From JBCCQL01 sp039414355 (GTDB lineage: Bacteria > Planctomycetota > Planctomycetia > Pirellulales > Lacipirellulaceae), in assembly GCA_039414355.1 (NCBI GenBank), contig JBCDJN010000009.1, positions 12,512-76,511 on the forward strand: a stretch of 64,000 nt of DNA, written 5' to 3'. Position numbers and translations under genes: made by a program. How positions within the stretch are numbered: position 1 is the stretch's first letter; each line of letters opens with the position of its first letter. Below are positions 9,358 through 18,731 of this stretch, one piece after another. The notes under the pieces are model-generated. The model searched no databases. It was not told the DNA's origin and saw only the letters and a program-made list of their open reading frames with translations.

Positions 9358-11201
9358 CGCATGATCTCCTCTCGCTGCGGGGTGCGGAGCACGGTTTCGG
9401 TGAAGGAGTTGATGGACACGTACTTGGAGAAGAACTGGTCCAGGACCGAGGCGAGCAGGAACACGCCCACACCGCCAAACGCCTCCTCGTCCATGGTGAC
9501 GGTGATCTGCAGCCCGCGGGCGAACGCCACCGGCCCGGGGACCGGCGCCCGGCGGATGATGGGCAGCGACTCGATCGAGGCGACGCCGTCAATCTGCTTC
9601 TGCACCGCGGTGTCTCGCGCGTCGGCGTACAGGCGGAGCATCTCCCGCAGCGCCGAGGCCCCCTTGAGCGGGTCTTCGTTGGTGAGCGAAAGGTAGTTGA
9701 GCCCCAAGTGGCTGAGCAGTTTCCACAGCGTCTCGCCCGAGGCGTGCGCAAGCGACGGCCGCGGCGGCGTGGGGCCCGTGATGCAACGCACCGCGCTGAC
9801 CGGGGCGCCCACCTCCAGCGAGAAGTCGGTCTGCCCAACGCCAATGGGCATCTGTAGGGGCAGGTCGCGGTGCGTGCAGTAGGCGTCGACCGCCAGCAGT
9901 TCGATCTCTGGCTTGTACGGCGTGTTGTGCCGATCGACCAGGGACACGTGGAGCTCGCTGCCCAGGTAGCTAGACCGGGTGCCGTACCGTTTCTGAAGCG
10001 TGGAGATCACTCGCGGCGCCCGGCGGATGGCGTAGTACGCGCGGTGGTCGGCGGTGTCGTGGTCGGTGAGCGAGTAGAGCGGCGAGAAGGGCTGAGCCTC
10101 TTCCATGTCGCTGCCCAGGCCCACCACGCGCGTGATGCGGTACACCTCCATATCCAGCGGCCGGGTCTTGTCCGGCACGATGTGGTGCTCCGACTTCCGA
10201 GGGTCGACCTGCACCGGGTCGAGCCGCTTGGGGAACAAGTTAATGGCGGGCGTCGCGAAGAGCGCGAGGTTGGTCTTGTCCACCGAGTTGCTGAGCGGGT
10301 GCTCGGAGCGGTCGAACAAGAGCGTGACGTCCGCCTCACGCGTGGGGCACATCCGCAGCGCATCGCCGATGCCCTGCAGCTCGATAAACTGGTACCGCTC
10401 GCGCAGGGCGAAGTACTCCGCGAGCATCCGGTAGCCCTGAAACGACGCCTCGCTGTAGGGCAGCATCGCCTCGTCCGGCGAGAAGCCGAGGCCACGCACC
10501 ACGTCGTGGCGGAGGATGATCGGCTCGTGCTCGCGGTCGGGGTCGATCGGCGTGATCATCACCGCGCGGGTGTGGGCGATGCACTGCTCGTAGAGCGCCA
10601 CCGGCAGCTCTTCGCGGCCCTGCAAGTAGAGCGGCAGACTCTCAAGGGCGAGACCCGAGAACTTCCGGCCCGGCGCCAGCCGCAGGCGGATGCGCATGCC
10701 GGCGTCGACGTTCCGGACCTCGCGGGGGAGGTCGAGCGAGACCGTGTCGCGGCTGAAGTACTTCGCCTCGGTGAGCTCCATCGGCCAGAGCGTCACGTCG
10801 TGGGCGGTGCGGTACTCGCAGGCGGTGTGCTCGCCCTTAACCACCTTGCCCCGCAGCACCGACCCGCGGGGCGCCACGTAGCCCTCGTCCAGGGAGCCCT
10901 CCGTGAGGTCGGGCTGGAACTGCACGATCGCCATCGATGGCGTCGGCGCCAGGAAGTGCGGGTAGACGATCTCCGTCAGGCTCTGGATGAGCTGCGGGAA
11001 CTCCGAGTCCATCTTGAGCTGGACCCGGGCCGCCATGAAGGCGAAGCCCTCGAGCAGCCGCTCCACGTACGGGTCGGCACAAGCAAAGCCTTCAAGGCCC
11101 AAACGGCCCGCGATCTTGGGGTAGTCGCGGGCGAACTCCGCGCCCATCTCGCGGATGTGCCGCAGCTCCGTGTCGTAATGCCTCAGCAGCCGCGGGTCCA
11201 T
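9321..11201 (-). CDS. tssF: T6SS baseplate subunit TssF (ImpG/VasA)
   Basis: 626 residues with the very conserved TssF opening 'MDPRLLRHYDTELRHIREM' followed by 'EFARDYPKIAGRL' and 'DPYVERLLEGFAFMAARVQ'. The middle includes 'FARGLQITVTMDEEAFGG' and 'VFLLASVLDQFFSKYVSIN', typical of the C-terminal part. I chose ATG 11201 because family members start at MDPRLL. The open frame extends 6 codons upstream to a GTG at 11219. A purine-rich GGGGGAG lies only 2 bases upstream of the chosen ATG, which is unusually close. TssF is the larger wedge protein of the cytoplasmic baseplate and contacts TssG, with which its gene overlaps. Confidence 0.95.
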   Translation of the reverse strand: MDPRLLRHYDTELRHIREMGAEFARDYPKIAGRLGLEGFACADPYVERLLEGFAFMAARVQLKMDSEFPQLIQSLTEIVYPHFLAPTPSMAIVQFQPDLTEGSLDEGYVAPRGSVLRGKVVKGEHTACEYRTAHDVTLWPMELTEAKYFSRDTVSLDLPREVRNVDAGMRIRLRLAPGRKFSGLALESLPLYLQGREELPVALYEQCIAHTRAVMITPIDPDREHEPIILRHDVVRGLGFSPDEAMLPYSEASFQGYRMLAEYFALRERYQFIELQGIGDALRMCPTREADVTLLFDRSEHPLSNSVDKTNLALFATPAINLFPKRLDPVQVDPRKSEHHIVPDKTRPLDMEVYRITRVVGLGSDMEEAQPFSPLYSLTDHDTADHRAYYAIRRAPRVISTLQKRYGTRSSYLGSELHVSLVDRHNTPYKPEIELLAVDAYCTHRDLPLQMPIGVGQTDFSLEVGAPVSAVRCITGPTPPRPSLAHASGETLWKLLSHLGLNYLSLTNEDPLKGASALREMLRLYADARDTAVQKQIDGVASIESLPIIRRAPVPGPVAFARGLQITVTMDEEAFGGVGVFLLASVLDQFFSKYVSINSFTETVLRTPQREEIMRWPTRIGRRHTL

Positions 11202-11226
11202 CACTCCCCCAATTTGCACGCGCGGG

Positions 11227-11730
11227 CTACTGCGCTGGTTCCTGCACGCTCAGGTTGCCCGTCTGCGGATCGATCTCCGCGTTCACCATCAGTTGCAGCG
11301 GCAGCGGCTGCGCCCACATTGTTGCTTCGATCTCAAAACGCAGAGCGTTGCTGGACGTGTCTGTCTCGTTCACGACCGCCGCCACACGCACGGTGGAACC
11401 GATCAGCCGAGGCTCGAACCGCACGATGCTCTCGCGGAGCTTCTCCTCTAGCTCCGACCGCTGCCCGCGGTTAAGCACCAAGCCGGAGTGGGGGGGGACG
11501 CCGAAGTTGACCGTCGACGTCGCCGCGTCCGGGTAGTCTTGGAAGTCGTGGACCGGCGTCAGGTTCTCGCAGTTCAGGAGCCACGACAGGTCGCGGATGA
11601 CCGACTCCTTAAGCCGCTCAAGCGAGAGCACCCGACGCTCGACGGGTTCTACCCGCTTGTCCGGCTCGTCGTCCTCAAGACGGTCGAGCAGCGACGGCTG
11701 CAGGCGTTCGGAAGGGGCGAGGTCGGCCAA
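11227..11730 (-). CDS. tssE: T6SS baseplate subunit TssE (gp25-like lysozyme-fold protein)
   Basis: 167 residues matching the gp25/TssE family. The N-terminus has 'LQPSLLDRLEDDEP', the middle 'VIRDLSWLLNCENL' and 'DYPDAATSTVNFGVPP', and the C-terminus 'LRESIVRFEPRLIGSTVRV', matching the family's 'I..FEPRL..v.V' strand. TssE initiates sheath polymerisation at the baseplate and makes the first handshake with TssB/TssC. Translation most likely begins at TTG 11730, because 'MADLAPSERLQPSLLDRL' fits family starts and no in-frame ATG precedes the conserved part. It sits between tagJ and tssF in the minus-strand operon, 25 bp from the chosen tssF start. Confidence 0.93.
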   Translation of the reverse strand: MADLAPSERLQPSLLDRLEDDEPDKRVEPVERRVLSLERLKESVIRDLSWLLNCENLTPVHDFQDYPDAATSTVNFGVPPHSGLVLNRGQRSELEEKLRESIVRFEPRLIGSTVRVAAVVNETDTSSNALRFEIEATMWAQPLPLQLMVNAEIDPQTGNLSVQEPAQ

Positions 11731-11816
11731 GGTTTGGTTGGGGCGTTGGGGGGACGGCGCGTGAGGACGCGGCCGGATCGCTCGGCGCTAGGCGACGCCA
11801 AACGCCAGGCGGTTCG

Positions 11817-12644
11817 TCAGCCGGCGTCCGTGGCGCCGCTGAGCGTCACTCGGCGGAGGTCCATCAGGGCGAAGTCGCCGGCGTCGGTCAGCAGCACCCG
11901 TTGGCCAAGGCCGTGGTAGGCGCCGTCGGCCACCTCTTCCCACTCGGTCTTTCGAGAGAGGCGGACCGCGTCATCGGCGTGCTTCTCGGAATCGACGTAG
12001 CGTGTGGGGATGATGCCGGCCGCTTCGCCCTCGTTCGCCCAGCGGAAGTGGGCGGGCGTCCAGACCACGTCGCGGAGGTCCGCCGGCGGCTCGAAAGTAA
12101 TCTCCGCCACCCGCTCCGCCGGGGCCCAGTAGTACCGCCCGTTGACGATGATCTCCAGCACGGGGCCAAGCCGGCTGTCGCCGTCGGCGATCCAGTCAAA
12201 GCGGTGCTCCTGCTCTCCGTCGCCCGCCGCCACGGACAGTGTGCCGGGGACCGCCGGCGCCGCCTCAAACGCCTCGCCCCGCAGGTCGGCCGCGGCGGCG
12301 GTCTCGCCCTGGCTATCGAGTCGGATCGCCTCGATAAGCTGCGCCAGCCACGGCGTTGGGTCTCCGAAGACCAGCGGCGTTCGCTTCCCGGCAAAGACCT
12401 CGCGCCGGAGCACTTCGCACCGCAGGCACTCCTGGTAGGTCTGCGCCATGAGCCGGGCCGACTCGTCGAGGTCGCGGACCACGTTGAGCTGGGTCAGCGA
12501 GCGGTCCCACTCGCCCCGCACAGCCAGGAGTTGGAAGAGGAAGACCCGGTGCTTGGGGTCGTCGGGCTGGGAGCGGGTTTCTTCGGTGAGCTGCGCGAGT
12601 GCTGCCTGCAGGTCGCCAGCTTTGAGGGCCTCTTTAGCGGTCAT
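11817..12644 (-). CDS. tagJ: T6SS accessory protein TagJ (ImpE/SciE)
   Basis: 275 residues with the ImpE layout. A short TPR-like N-terminus ('ALKAGDLQAALAQLTEETRSQP' region, then 'HRVFLFQLLAVRGEWDRSLTQL') leads to the conserved 'GPVLEIIVNGRYYWAP' block, and then 'RDVVWTPAHFRW' and 'GIIPTRYV'. In Pseudomonas, TagJ binds TssB and is thought to help ClpV handle the sheath. It is an accessory found in only part of the T6SS families. The gene lies between tssC and tssE, the usual ImpE position. Length agrees with the family. Confidence 0.93.
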   Translation of the reverse strand: MTAKEALKAGDLQAALAQLTEETRSQPDDPKHRVFLFQLLAVRGEWDRSLTQLNVVRDLDESARLMAQTYQECLRCEVLRREVFAGKRTPLVFGDPTPWLAQLIEAIRLDSQGETAAAADLRGEAFEAAPAVPGTLSVAAGDGEQEHRFDWIADGDSRLGPVLEIIVNGRYYWAPAERVAEITFEPPADLRDVVWTPAHFRWANEGEAAGIIPTRYVDSEKHADDAVRLSRKTEWEEVADGAYHGLGQRVLLTDAGDFALMDLRRVTLSGATDAG

Positions 12645-12756
12645 GGCGCCTCGGTAGCTTGAGCGTTAATTGCCTTCGCCGCGTGAGGGCGCGGGCGACC
12701 GTGCGATGAGTTGGCGGCGGCGCCCAAATGCCGCCACACACGCCGCGGGGACGCGT

Positions 12757-14250
12757 TTAGCCCTTTTGCGAAGGCAGCTTTGAGACAAGTCGCAGCGAAA
12801 CGGTAAGGCCTTCCAACTGGTAGTGTGGCCGCAGGAAGAACTTCGATGCGTAGTAGCCGGGGTTCTCCGGGTCTTCCTCCACCACCACCTCGGCCGCGGA
12901 GAGCGGTCGTCGTGCCTTGTCGGCGAAGCTGGCGTTTTGCGTGTTGGAGAGCACGTAGCTGTTGATCCAGTTCTGCAGGTAGACCTGGACGTCGTCCTTC
13001 TCCATGCTGGAGCCAATCTTGTCCCGCACCATGCACTTCAGGTAGTGGGCGAAGCGGCACGTTGCGAACATGTACGGCAGCCGCGCCGCGAGGTTCGCGT
13101 TGCTCGTTGCGTCGGGGTCCTTGTACTCGGTTGGCTTCTGTAGTGACTGGGCGCCGATGAACGCGGCGAAGTCGCTGTTCTTTTTGTGGATGAGCGGCAT
13201 GAAGCCGTTCTTCGCCAGTTCCGCCTCGCGGCGGTCCTCGATGGCGATCTCGGTGGGGCACTTCATATCCACCCCGCCGTCGTCCGTGGGGAAGGTGTGG
13301 GTGGGCAGCCCCTCAACGGCGCCGCCGGACTCCACGCCGCGGATCTGGGTGCACCAGCCGTAGAACTTGAAGGACTGCGTGATGTTGGTCGCCATGGCGT
13401 AGGCGGAGTTCGCCCACGTGTAGCGGTGGTGGTTGGCGTCCTCAACGTCTTCCTCGAACGCGAACTCGTCCACCGGGTCCGTGGCCGCCCCGTAAGGCAG
13501 CCGGGCCAAGAACCGCGGCATCGCCAAGCCGAGGTAGCGGGAGTCTTCTGCCTCGCGGAGCGACCGCCAAGACGCGTACTCAGGCGTCTGAAAGATCTTG
13601 GTCAAGTCGCGGGGATTGCTCAGCTCTTGCCAGCTCTCCATCCGCATCACATTGGGGTCGGCGGCGGCGAGGAACGGCGTGTGAGCGGCGGCGGCCACCT
13701 GCATCATGCCGCTCAGCCACTCAACGTCGGGCGGGCTGTGGTCAAAGTAGTAGTCGCCCACCAGGCAGCCGTAGGGTTCGCCGCCGAAGCTGCCGTACTC
13801 TTCGGAGTAGATCTTCTTGAAGAGCGGGCTCTGGTCCCAGGCGGTCCCTTTGAACTTCTTGAAGGTCTTGCCCACCTCTTTCTTGGTGATGTTCAAGACC
13901 TTGATCTTGAGCATCTCGTCCGTTTCGGTGTTTGTGACGAGATGCTCCAGCCCCCGCCACGCGCCTTCGAGCTTCTGGAAGTCCTCGTGGTGGAGGATCT
14001 CGTTGACCTGCTCGCTGAGCTTGCGGTCGAGCGCGCCGATGATGGCCGTGATGGTGTCCAGGGCGTCGTCGCCGACGAGCGACGTGTTCTGGAGCGCCTG
14101 CTCGGCGAGCGTCGCCACAGCCGACTCGATCGCCTCGGTCGCCGAGTCGGTCTTTGGCTTGAATTCCTTCTTCAGCAGCGAGGCGAAGTCAGACTCCTCG
14201 AAACTGACGCCGGCCATCGCCGATGCAGCCGATTTTTGACCCTCTGCCAT
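12757..14250 (-). CDS. tssC: T6SS sheath large subunit TssC (VipB/ImpC)
   Basis: 497 residues from ATG 14250. I prefer it to GTG 14259 because AGGTG lies 6 bases upstream of the ATG. The N-terminus contains the ClpV-recognised helix region ('FASLLKKEF'). Conserved TssC blocks are 'LHHEDFQKLEGAWRGLEHLV' (written in part), 'GDYYFDHSPPDVEWLSGM', 'TPFLAAADP', 'RYLGLAMPRFLARLPYG' and 'KNGFMPLIHKKNSDFAAF', with the C-terminal 'YMFATCRFAHYLKCMVRDK'. It is complete, including the roughly 140-residue C-terminal domain. With TssB it forms the contractile sheath. It is a useful internal reference for the odd fused sheath protein at 37868-39631. Confidence 0.97.
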   Translation of the reverse strand: MAEGQKSAASAMAGVSFEESDFASLLKKEFKPKTDSATEAIESAVATLAEQALQNTSLVGDDALDTITAIIGALDRKLSEQVNEILHHEDFQKLEGAWRGLEHLVTNTETDEMLKIKVLNITKKEVGKTFKKFKGTAWDQSPLFKKIYSEEYGSFGGEPYGCLVGDYYFDHSPPDVEWLSGMMQVAAAAHTPFLAAADPNVMRMESWQELSNPRDLTKIFQTPEYASWRSLREAEDSRYLGLAMPRFLARLPYGAATDPVDEFAFEEDVEDANHHRYTWANSAYAMATNITQSFKFYGWCTQIRGVESGGAVEGLPTHTFPTDDGGVDMKCPTEIAIEDRREAELAKNGFMPLIHKKNSDFAAFIGAQSLQKPTEYKDPDATSNANLAARLPYMFATCRFAHYLKCMVRDKIGSSMEKDDVQVYLQNWINSYVLSNTQNASFADKARRPLSAAEVVVEEDPENPGYYASKFFLRPHYQLEGLTVSLRLVSKLPSQKG

Positions 14251-14340
14251 CCGAATCACCTACTCGCTTAGGGAAAAAAGAGCACCGCACCCCACACCGG
14301 CCGCCCACCGAGCGGGCCTCCCCGTCTCGACTCTCCGCTG

Positions 14341-14916
14341 CTACTCGGCAGCAGGCGCGTCGCTTTCGTCGCCTTCCGCCGGCGCCTCGCTAGCCTCCGC
14401 CGCCTCGCTGTCCTCTGCCGCCTCGGGCGCGGGAGCCGACGTCATCGCCGCCAGCACGTCCTTGTCTTGCAGCACCTTGGCAATCAATTCCTCGGCGCCG
14501 CTCTTGCCGTCCATATAGGTCATCAGGTTGGCGAGCTGCGTCCGCGTCTCCAGCAGCTTGCGGAGCGGCTCCACCTTTCGCGCCACCGCGGCGGGCGAGA
14601 AGTCGTCCATGCTCTCGAACGTGATGTCGACCATCAGGTTGCCCTCGCCCGTGAGCGTATTGGGCACCGGGAACGCCACCCGCGGCTTCATCGCCTTGAG
14701 CCGGTCGTCGAAGTTATCGATGTCGATCTCAAGGAACTTCCGGTCCGCCACCGGCGCCAGCGGGTCTTCCGGCTTGCCCGAGAGGTCGGACATGACGCCC
14801 ATGACGAACGGCAACTGCACCTTTTTCTCGGAGCCGTACGTCTCCACGTCGTACTCAATCTGCACGCGTGGGGGTCGGTTCCGCGAGATAAACTTCTGGC
14901 TGCTCGCTTTGGCCAT
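14341..14916 (-). CDS. tssB: T6SS sheath small subunit TssB (VipA/ImpB)
   Basis: 191 residues with the TssB core: 'RVQIEYDVETYGSEKKVQLP', 'FVMGVMSDLSG', 'RKFLEIDIDNFDDRL', 'MVDITFESMDDFSP' and 'RTQLANLMTYMDGK'. A strong ribosome site (GAGGAG, 9 bases before ATG 14916) supports the start. The last 31 residues form an Ala/Glu-rich acidic tail, longer than in most TssB proteins. TssB pairs with TssC in the sheath and with TagJ. The gene lies 90 bp upstream of tssC on the same strand. Confidence 0.97.
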   Translation of the reverse strand: MAKASSQKFISRNRPPRVQIEYDVETYGSEKKVQLPFVMGVMSDLSGKPEDPLAPVADRKFLEIDIDNFDDRLKAMKPRVAFPVPNTLTGEGNLMVDITFESMDDFSPAAVARKVEPLRKLLETRTQLANLMTYMDGKSGAEELIAKVLQDKDVLAAMTSAPAPEAAEDSEAAEASEAPAEGDESDAPAAE

Positions 14917-15188
14917 AATTGGTTTCTCCTCGGGAAGAACTCACCCACGCGGAAAGCAGGCGTTGCCAACTCGTTAAGGCGACCCAACTTCCGCCGAGTG
15001 CAGAGCATACGGTGACCGAACAGCAAACTCAAGCTCGGGAGCGGGGAGCCCGGTGCTCACCGAAGGTCCGGAGTCGCGAGTCGGGAGGACGCGCGGTCAC
15101 CTTCGGCGACACTGCTCCACGCCAGACTTCTGGACTCCCGACCGACACACCAATCAAACCCCTGCCCTAAAAGCTCTTGTTGCTCGCC
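14917..15188. other. Non-coding gap between tssA and tssB
   Basis: 272 bp separate tssA from tssB, much more than between the other genes of this operon. I find no convincing coding frame. The tssB ribosome site occupies its end. The gap could hold an internal promoter that lets the sheath genes be expressed more strongly than tssA, but I see no clear -35/-10 pair. Confidence 0.4.
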
Positions 15189-16265
15189 TCAATCGTCGTC
15201 CGACGAGTCTCCTTCTCCACTGATCATCCGGGCCTGAGACAATCCGTCGGGGATCAGATCTTCTAGGATATCCATGAAGCTCTTGGTCGCCAGCCGCTTG
15301 GCTCGCTTCAGCAACAGCGGCAGCGGGCTTGAGGGCTCGTAACGGTCGTAGTAGTCGCAGATCTTGTCGAGGGCGCGGATCACGTCCTCGCGCGTTCGCA
15401 CCTCGCCCGCCAACGCGGGCGGCGGTGTCGCCGCTGCGGTATCGGCAGGCCCCGAAGAGGCGTCCGTAAGGGGCTCGCCGAAGGCGTCCGTGGGCGCCTC
15501 GGCAACGTCTTCGACTCCCGCCCTCGCCGCGACACGCTCGTGCACATAGTCGCGGATCTTCTCCAGCGTGCCGCTCAGCTTCTCCATGCTTGTGGCGTTC
15601 TCCGCGCCCACAATGGCCGTGACCTTCGCCTCAACAAGCACGGCGTGCTCGTGAGCGGCCGCGAGCGCCGTGGCCAGGTGCTGCAGCGACTCGAAGTCGC
15701 AATCGAGAAAAGCGGCCTCAATGCCCGCCATGTCGGGTTGCGAATCCTCGTCGGGCGCGGACGCCTCGCCCCGGGCGATCATCACATCCTGGTATCTGAA
15801 TGAGCCGCAACGCTGCGACTGAACGATAGGAGCGTCAAGCAGACGGCGGATCGTGCTCGCCGGGTCCGCGAGCGAGGCGATGGTGTTTACCCGCTCGGTC
15901 GGGTCATTGTCGTCGTCGGGGTCGAGCAGCGGGTGCACCGTGGGCCAGTAGCGCTCCAGGTAGCCGGCGATCAGCTCAAGGCACTCGCCGAAGGCGGCCA
16001 CGCCGTCGATCACCAGCGACGCCCTCGCCAAGTGGCCGGCCACGCGTAGGTCTTTGGTCCGCACAAGCAGCTCGAGCGCAAGCTCCTTCATCTCGCGCCA
16101 TTTCGGTTCCTCGGCCGGGATGATCGTGTCGCCGTACTGCTGCTCCGGCTTTCCCTGCGAAGCGGTCTCGAGCGAGATGAACGCCTCGTCGTACTGCAAG
16201 TCGGGCCCGCACGGCTCGTCGTCGGAAACGGGGCTCAGCGCTGCTTCGAGGTCTAACACGGGCAT
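15189..16265 (-). CDS. tssA: T6SS cap/assembly protein TssA (ImpA family)
   Basis: 358 residues with an ImpA N-terminal domain. Conserved motifs are 'CGPDLQYDEAF', 'PKWREMKELALELL', 'TKDLRVAGHLARA' and 'YWPTVHPLLDPDDDNDPTERVNTI'. The middle is a Pro/Ala-rich linker (about 250-285). The C-terminus 'ALDKICDYYDRYEPSSPLPLLLKRAKRL' matches the 'PSSPvplLl.RA' end of TssA1-type proteins. TssA primes tail assembly and can cap the distal end. It is the first gene of the minus-strand tss operon and diverges from tssK. Confidence 0.93.
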   Translation of the reverse strand: MPVLDLEAALSPVSDDEPCGPDLQYDEAFISLETASQGKPEQQYGDTIIPAEEPKWREMKELALELLVRTKDLRVAGHLARASLVIDGVAAFGECLELIAGYLERYWPTVHPLLDPDDDNDPTERVNTIASLADPASTIRRLLDAPIVQSQRCGSFRYQDVMIARGEASAPDEDSQPDMAGIEAAFLDCDFESLQHLATALAAAHEHAVLVEAKVTAIVGAENATSMEKLSGTLEKIRDYVHERVAARAGVEDVAEAPTDAFGEPLTDASSGPADTAAATPPPALAGEVRTREDVIRALDKICDYYDRYEPSSPLPLLLKRAKRLATKSFMDILEDLIPDGLSQARMISGEGDSSDDD

Positions 16266-16525
16266 GAGCCACTCGTGGTTGCGCGGACGCCAGCCACCTT
16301 AGGCCGGCGGGCGGAGTGTAGTTTACGCCGCGATTGGGCACCAAGCTTCCTCCGCCCCCTACCGAGCTTAACTGGGCGAGAGCCGCGGCGCCGCCGAACG
16401 CCGCCCGTGCCGTGCGACTGCTTTCCCATCGGGTCCTGTGCAGCTAGACTGCCACCTCGAATGCCGGCTGGGGCCGCCGCTGCGGGCCGGCGATGCCCAG
16501 AGCGGTAGTTACGTTTGGGGGAGGT
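16266..16525. other. Divergent intergenic region, tssA / tssK
   Basis: This 260-bp stretch separates the two divergent tss operons and must contain promoters for both. The only readable candidate is the minus-strand element listed separately. No operator-like palindrome or coding frame is convincing. Confidence 0.5.
16315..16344 (-). promoter_or_regulatory. Candidate sigma-70-type promoter for tssA operon
   Basis: On the minus strand TTGGTG (plus 16339-16344) is followed after 18 bases by TACACT (plus 16315-16320), about 50 bp before the tssA ATG. The match is fair, but planctomycete promoter rules are poorly known. Confidence 0.3.
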
Positions 16526-17980
16526 ATGCAAAGTTTAGCGGTCCACTGGTACGAGGGGCTGTTTCTTCGCCCCCACCATCTCCAGGCGAATGATCGCTAC
16601 TGGACCGAGCACCACAGCACCTCCGGCCGCTGGAACAACGCCTACGACTACGGCGTCTACGCGTTTGAGTACAGCAAAGAGGCGCTCGCAAACAACTACC
16701 TCGATGTCCGTGTGCTCAAGGCACGCATGCGGGATGGGTCACTGATCGACCTGGAGTTCGGCCGGCAGCCGGACCGGGTGGACATCCGGGGCCCCATGAA
16801 GCTCGACGCGAAGCTAGACGGCGCCTTTGGCGAGCAGTCATCGATTCAGGTCTATCTCGGCGTGCCGAAGCTCAAGCTCGGCCGCGAGAACTGCGCCACC
16901 GCCGGTGAGCGCAGAGACACACGCTACGTCGAGTCCCGACTCCAGACGGCCGACGAGAGCCGAGGCGGGCACGAGCAGGAGATCGAGTACCGCGAGTTCA
17001 ACGCCAAGCTGCTGCTCTCAACCGACGACTTGAGCGGCTACGAGCTGCTGCCGCTGGCCCAGATCAAGAAGACCGCTGACGGGCAGGCGTCGCCGGAGAT
17101 CGACCCGGCGTACATCCCCCCGCTGTTGGCCACCAACGCCTGGCCCGAGCTGGGCGAGAACATCGTCCGCTCGCTCTACGACCAGATTGGCCAGAAGATT
17201 GACTTCCTCAGCAAGCAGGTCGTCAACCGCGGCCTGGGCCGCGACAGCCAAGACCCGGGCGACCTCGACCGTGTCTCCATGCTCGAGATGCTCAACGAGG
17301 CTTACGCCACGCTGTCGATCTTGGGGTTCGCTCAGACGATCCACCCGTTCGTGGTCTACACCGAGTTGGTCCGGGTGCTGGGCAAGCTGTCCATCTTCAC
17401 GCCCGAACGCCGGGTGACCGACATCCCCGCGTACGACCACGACGACCTGGAGCGGATTTTCCGTGAGGTGAAACGCCGGATCGAGCAGATTATGCTCGGG
17501 GTGCGGGACTACGAGTTCGAGCAGCGGTACTTCTTGGGTGTGGGCCTGGGGATGCAGGTCTCGCTGGAGTCTCGGTGGTTCCACGCCAACTGGGAGTGGT
17601 GCATCGGCGTGCGGAAGGGGGACCTCAGCGCGCAGGAATGTCGGCAGGTGCTATCCGCAGGCGTGCTGGATATGAAGCTCGGCAGCAGCCCGCAGGTGGA
17701 GAACATCTTCCTTCGCCGGGCGCAGGGAGTTGAGCTCCGACCCGTGGACCGGCCGATGAGTGCGTTGCCGACCTCGCAGGAGTGGATCTACTTCGAAGTG
17801 GTGCAGAACGACAGCGCGGCCTGGAAAGACGTAGTTAAAACGGAAACGCTGGCCATGCGGCTGAAAGACTCGTTAATCCAAAACAAGGATCGTCTGCAAG
17901 GCGAGCGCAACATCGACCTCACAACCTTCGGCAAGAAAGTCACCCTCCAGTTTGCGTTGTTCGCCATTCCTCACCGCTAA
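16526..17980 (+). CDS. tssK: T6SS baseplate-membrane connector TssK (ImpJ/VasE)
   Basis: 484 residues starting at ATG 16526 with the family hallmark 'VHWYEGLFLRPHHLQANDRYW', of which WYEGLFLRPHHLQ is the key part. An in-frame ATG at 16493 would add 11 residues not seen in the family, so I reject it. GGGGGAGGT directly abuts the chosen ATG. Later blocks 'YELLPLAQIKK', 'YIPPLLATNAWP' and 'LNEAYATLSILGFAQTIHPF' are characteristic. TssK links the baseplate to the TssL/TssM membrane complex and forms trimers. It heads the plus-strand operon tssK-tssL-tssM. Confidence 0.96.
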   Translation: MQSLAVHWYEGLFLRPHHLQANDRYWTEHHSTSGRWNNAYDYGVYAFEYSKEALANNYLDVRVLKARMRDGSLIDLEFGRQPDRVDIRGPMKLDAKLDGAFGEQSSIQVYLGVPKLKLGRENCATAGERRDTRYVESRLQTADESRGGHEQEIEYREFNAKLLLSTDDLSGYELLPLAQIKKTADGQASPEIDPAYIPPLLATNAWPELGENIVRSLYDQIGQKIDFLSKQVVNRGLGRDSQDPGDLDRVSMLEMLNEAYATLSILGFAQTIHPFVVYTELVRVLGKLSIFTPERRVTDIPAYDHDDLERIFREVKRRIEQIMLGVRDYEFEQRYFLGVGLGMQVSLESRWFHANWEWCIGVRKGDLSAQECRQVLSAGVLDMKLGSSPQVENIFLRRAQGVELRPVDRPMSALPTSQEWIYFEVVQNDSAAWKDVVKTETLAMRLKDSLIQNKDRLQGERNIDLTTFGKKVTLQFALFAIPHR

Positions 17981-18039
17981 CGCCTTGAGAGCTCGGGGCT
18001 AGCTCGACGCTCCGCTGCGGCCCCTGGTTTGCTCCTCCG

Positions 18040-18723
18040 ATGTCGCCACGATTCGCCCAATCCGTCGACCCGATCTTCCTCTACGCCCTGGCGTTGCTGG
18101 ATCGGATTGGCAAAGGGAAGAACCCCGATCCGACCGAGGAGAAGCTCCGCCTGCGCACAATGATCGACAAGGCCGAGGCCACCCTCGGCACCGGCGGCGA
18201 GTGGGAGCTGGCCAAGTACGCCATCGTTTCGTGGATCGACGAGATGCTGGTCGAGAGCCTCTGGGAGGGCCGGGAGTGGTGGAACAACAACGTGCTGGAG
18301 GTTGAGCTGTTCAACACCCGCCAGTGCCACGAGCAATTTTTTGTCCGAGCGCAAGAGGCGTCGGGCAAGTCGAGCGGGTCGAGCCGTGACGCCCTGGAGG
18401 TCTTCTACGTCTGCGTGATCCTTGGCTTCCGCGGTCTGTACCACGACCCGGAGACCGGCGGCGAGATCGCCAAGGCGCTCAGCCTGCCGGTCAGCCTGAA
18501 GCAGTGGACGCGTCAGACGGCCATGTCCATCCGGCTCGGCCAAGGCCTGCCGCAGCTTGCCGACCCGGGTCGGCAGGCTGAGGGGGCGCCGCCGCTGCGG
18601 CCGCGGTCCGTGGTGGTTTGGCCGTGGCTGATCGCGTTGCTCATGACCGGCGTCCTGGTCATTGTGGCGGTGACGCAGTCCGAGTGGCTCCTCGAGCGAC
18701 CAGTCCAAACGCAGAGCGAGTAA
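18040..18723 (+). CDS. tssL: T6SS membrane-complex protein TssL (DotU family)
   Basis: 227 residues with the DotU cytoplasmic domain: 'DKAEATLGTGGEWELAKYAI', 'SWIDEMLVESLWEGREWW', 'LEVELFNTRQCHEQFF' and 'LEVFYVCVILGFRGLY'. The last matches the conserved 'LEvyylCLaLGFeGrY'. A single C-terminal membrane helix follows (about 190-212, 'VVVWPWLIALLMTGVLVIVAV' in part). No OmpA-like peptidoglycan domain is attached. It lies 59 bp after tssK, and tssM follows after 8 bp. It anchors the baseplate to the inner membrane. Confidence 0.95.
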   Translation: MSPRFAQSVDPIFLYALALLDRIGKGKNPDPTEEKLRLRTMIDKAEATLGTGGEWELAKYAIVSWIDEMLVESLWEGREWWNNNVLEVELFNTRQCHEQFFVRAQEASGKSSGSSRDALEVFYVCVILGFRGLYHDPETGGEIAKALSLPVSLKQWTRQTAMSIRLGQGLPQLADPGRQAEGAPPLRPRSVVVWPWLIALLMTGVLVIVAVTQSEWLLERPVQTQSE

Positions 18724-18731
18724 GCCCGCCG

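Noticed and set aside
11202..11216. Purine-rich sites directly touching the start codons of tssF, tssK (16526) and the giant gene (23332), considered as a special initiation signal
   Set aside because: Three cases in a GC-rich region are too few, and alternative start choices cannot be excluded from sequence alone.
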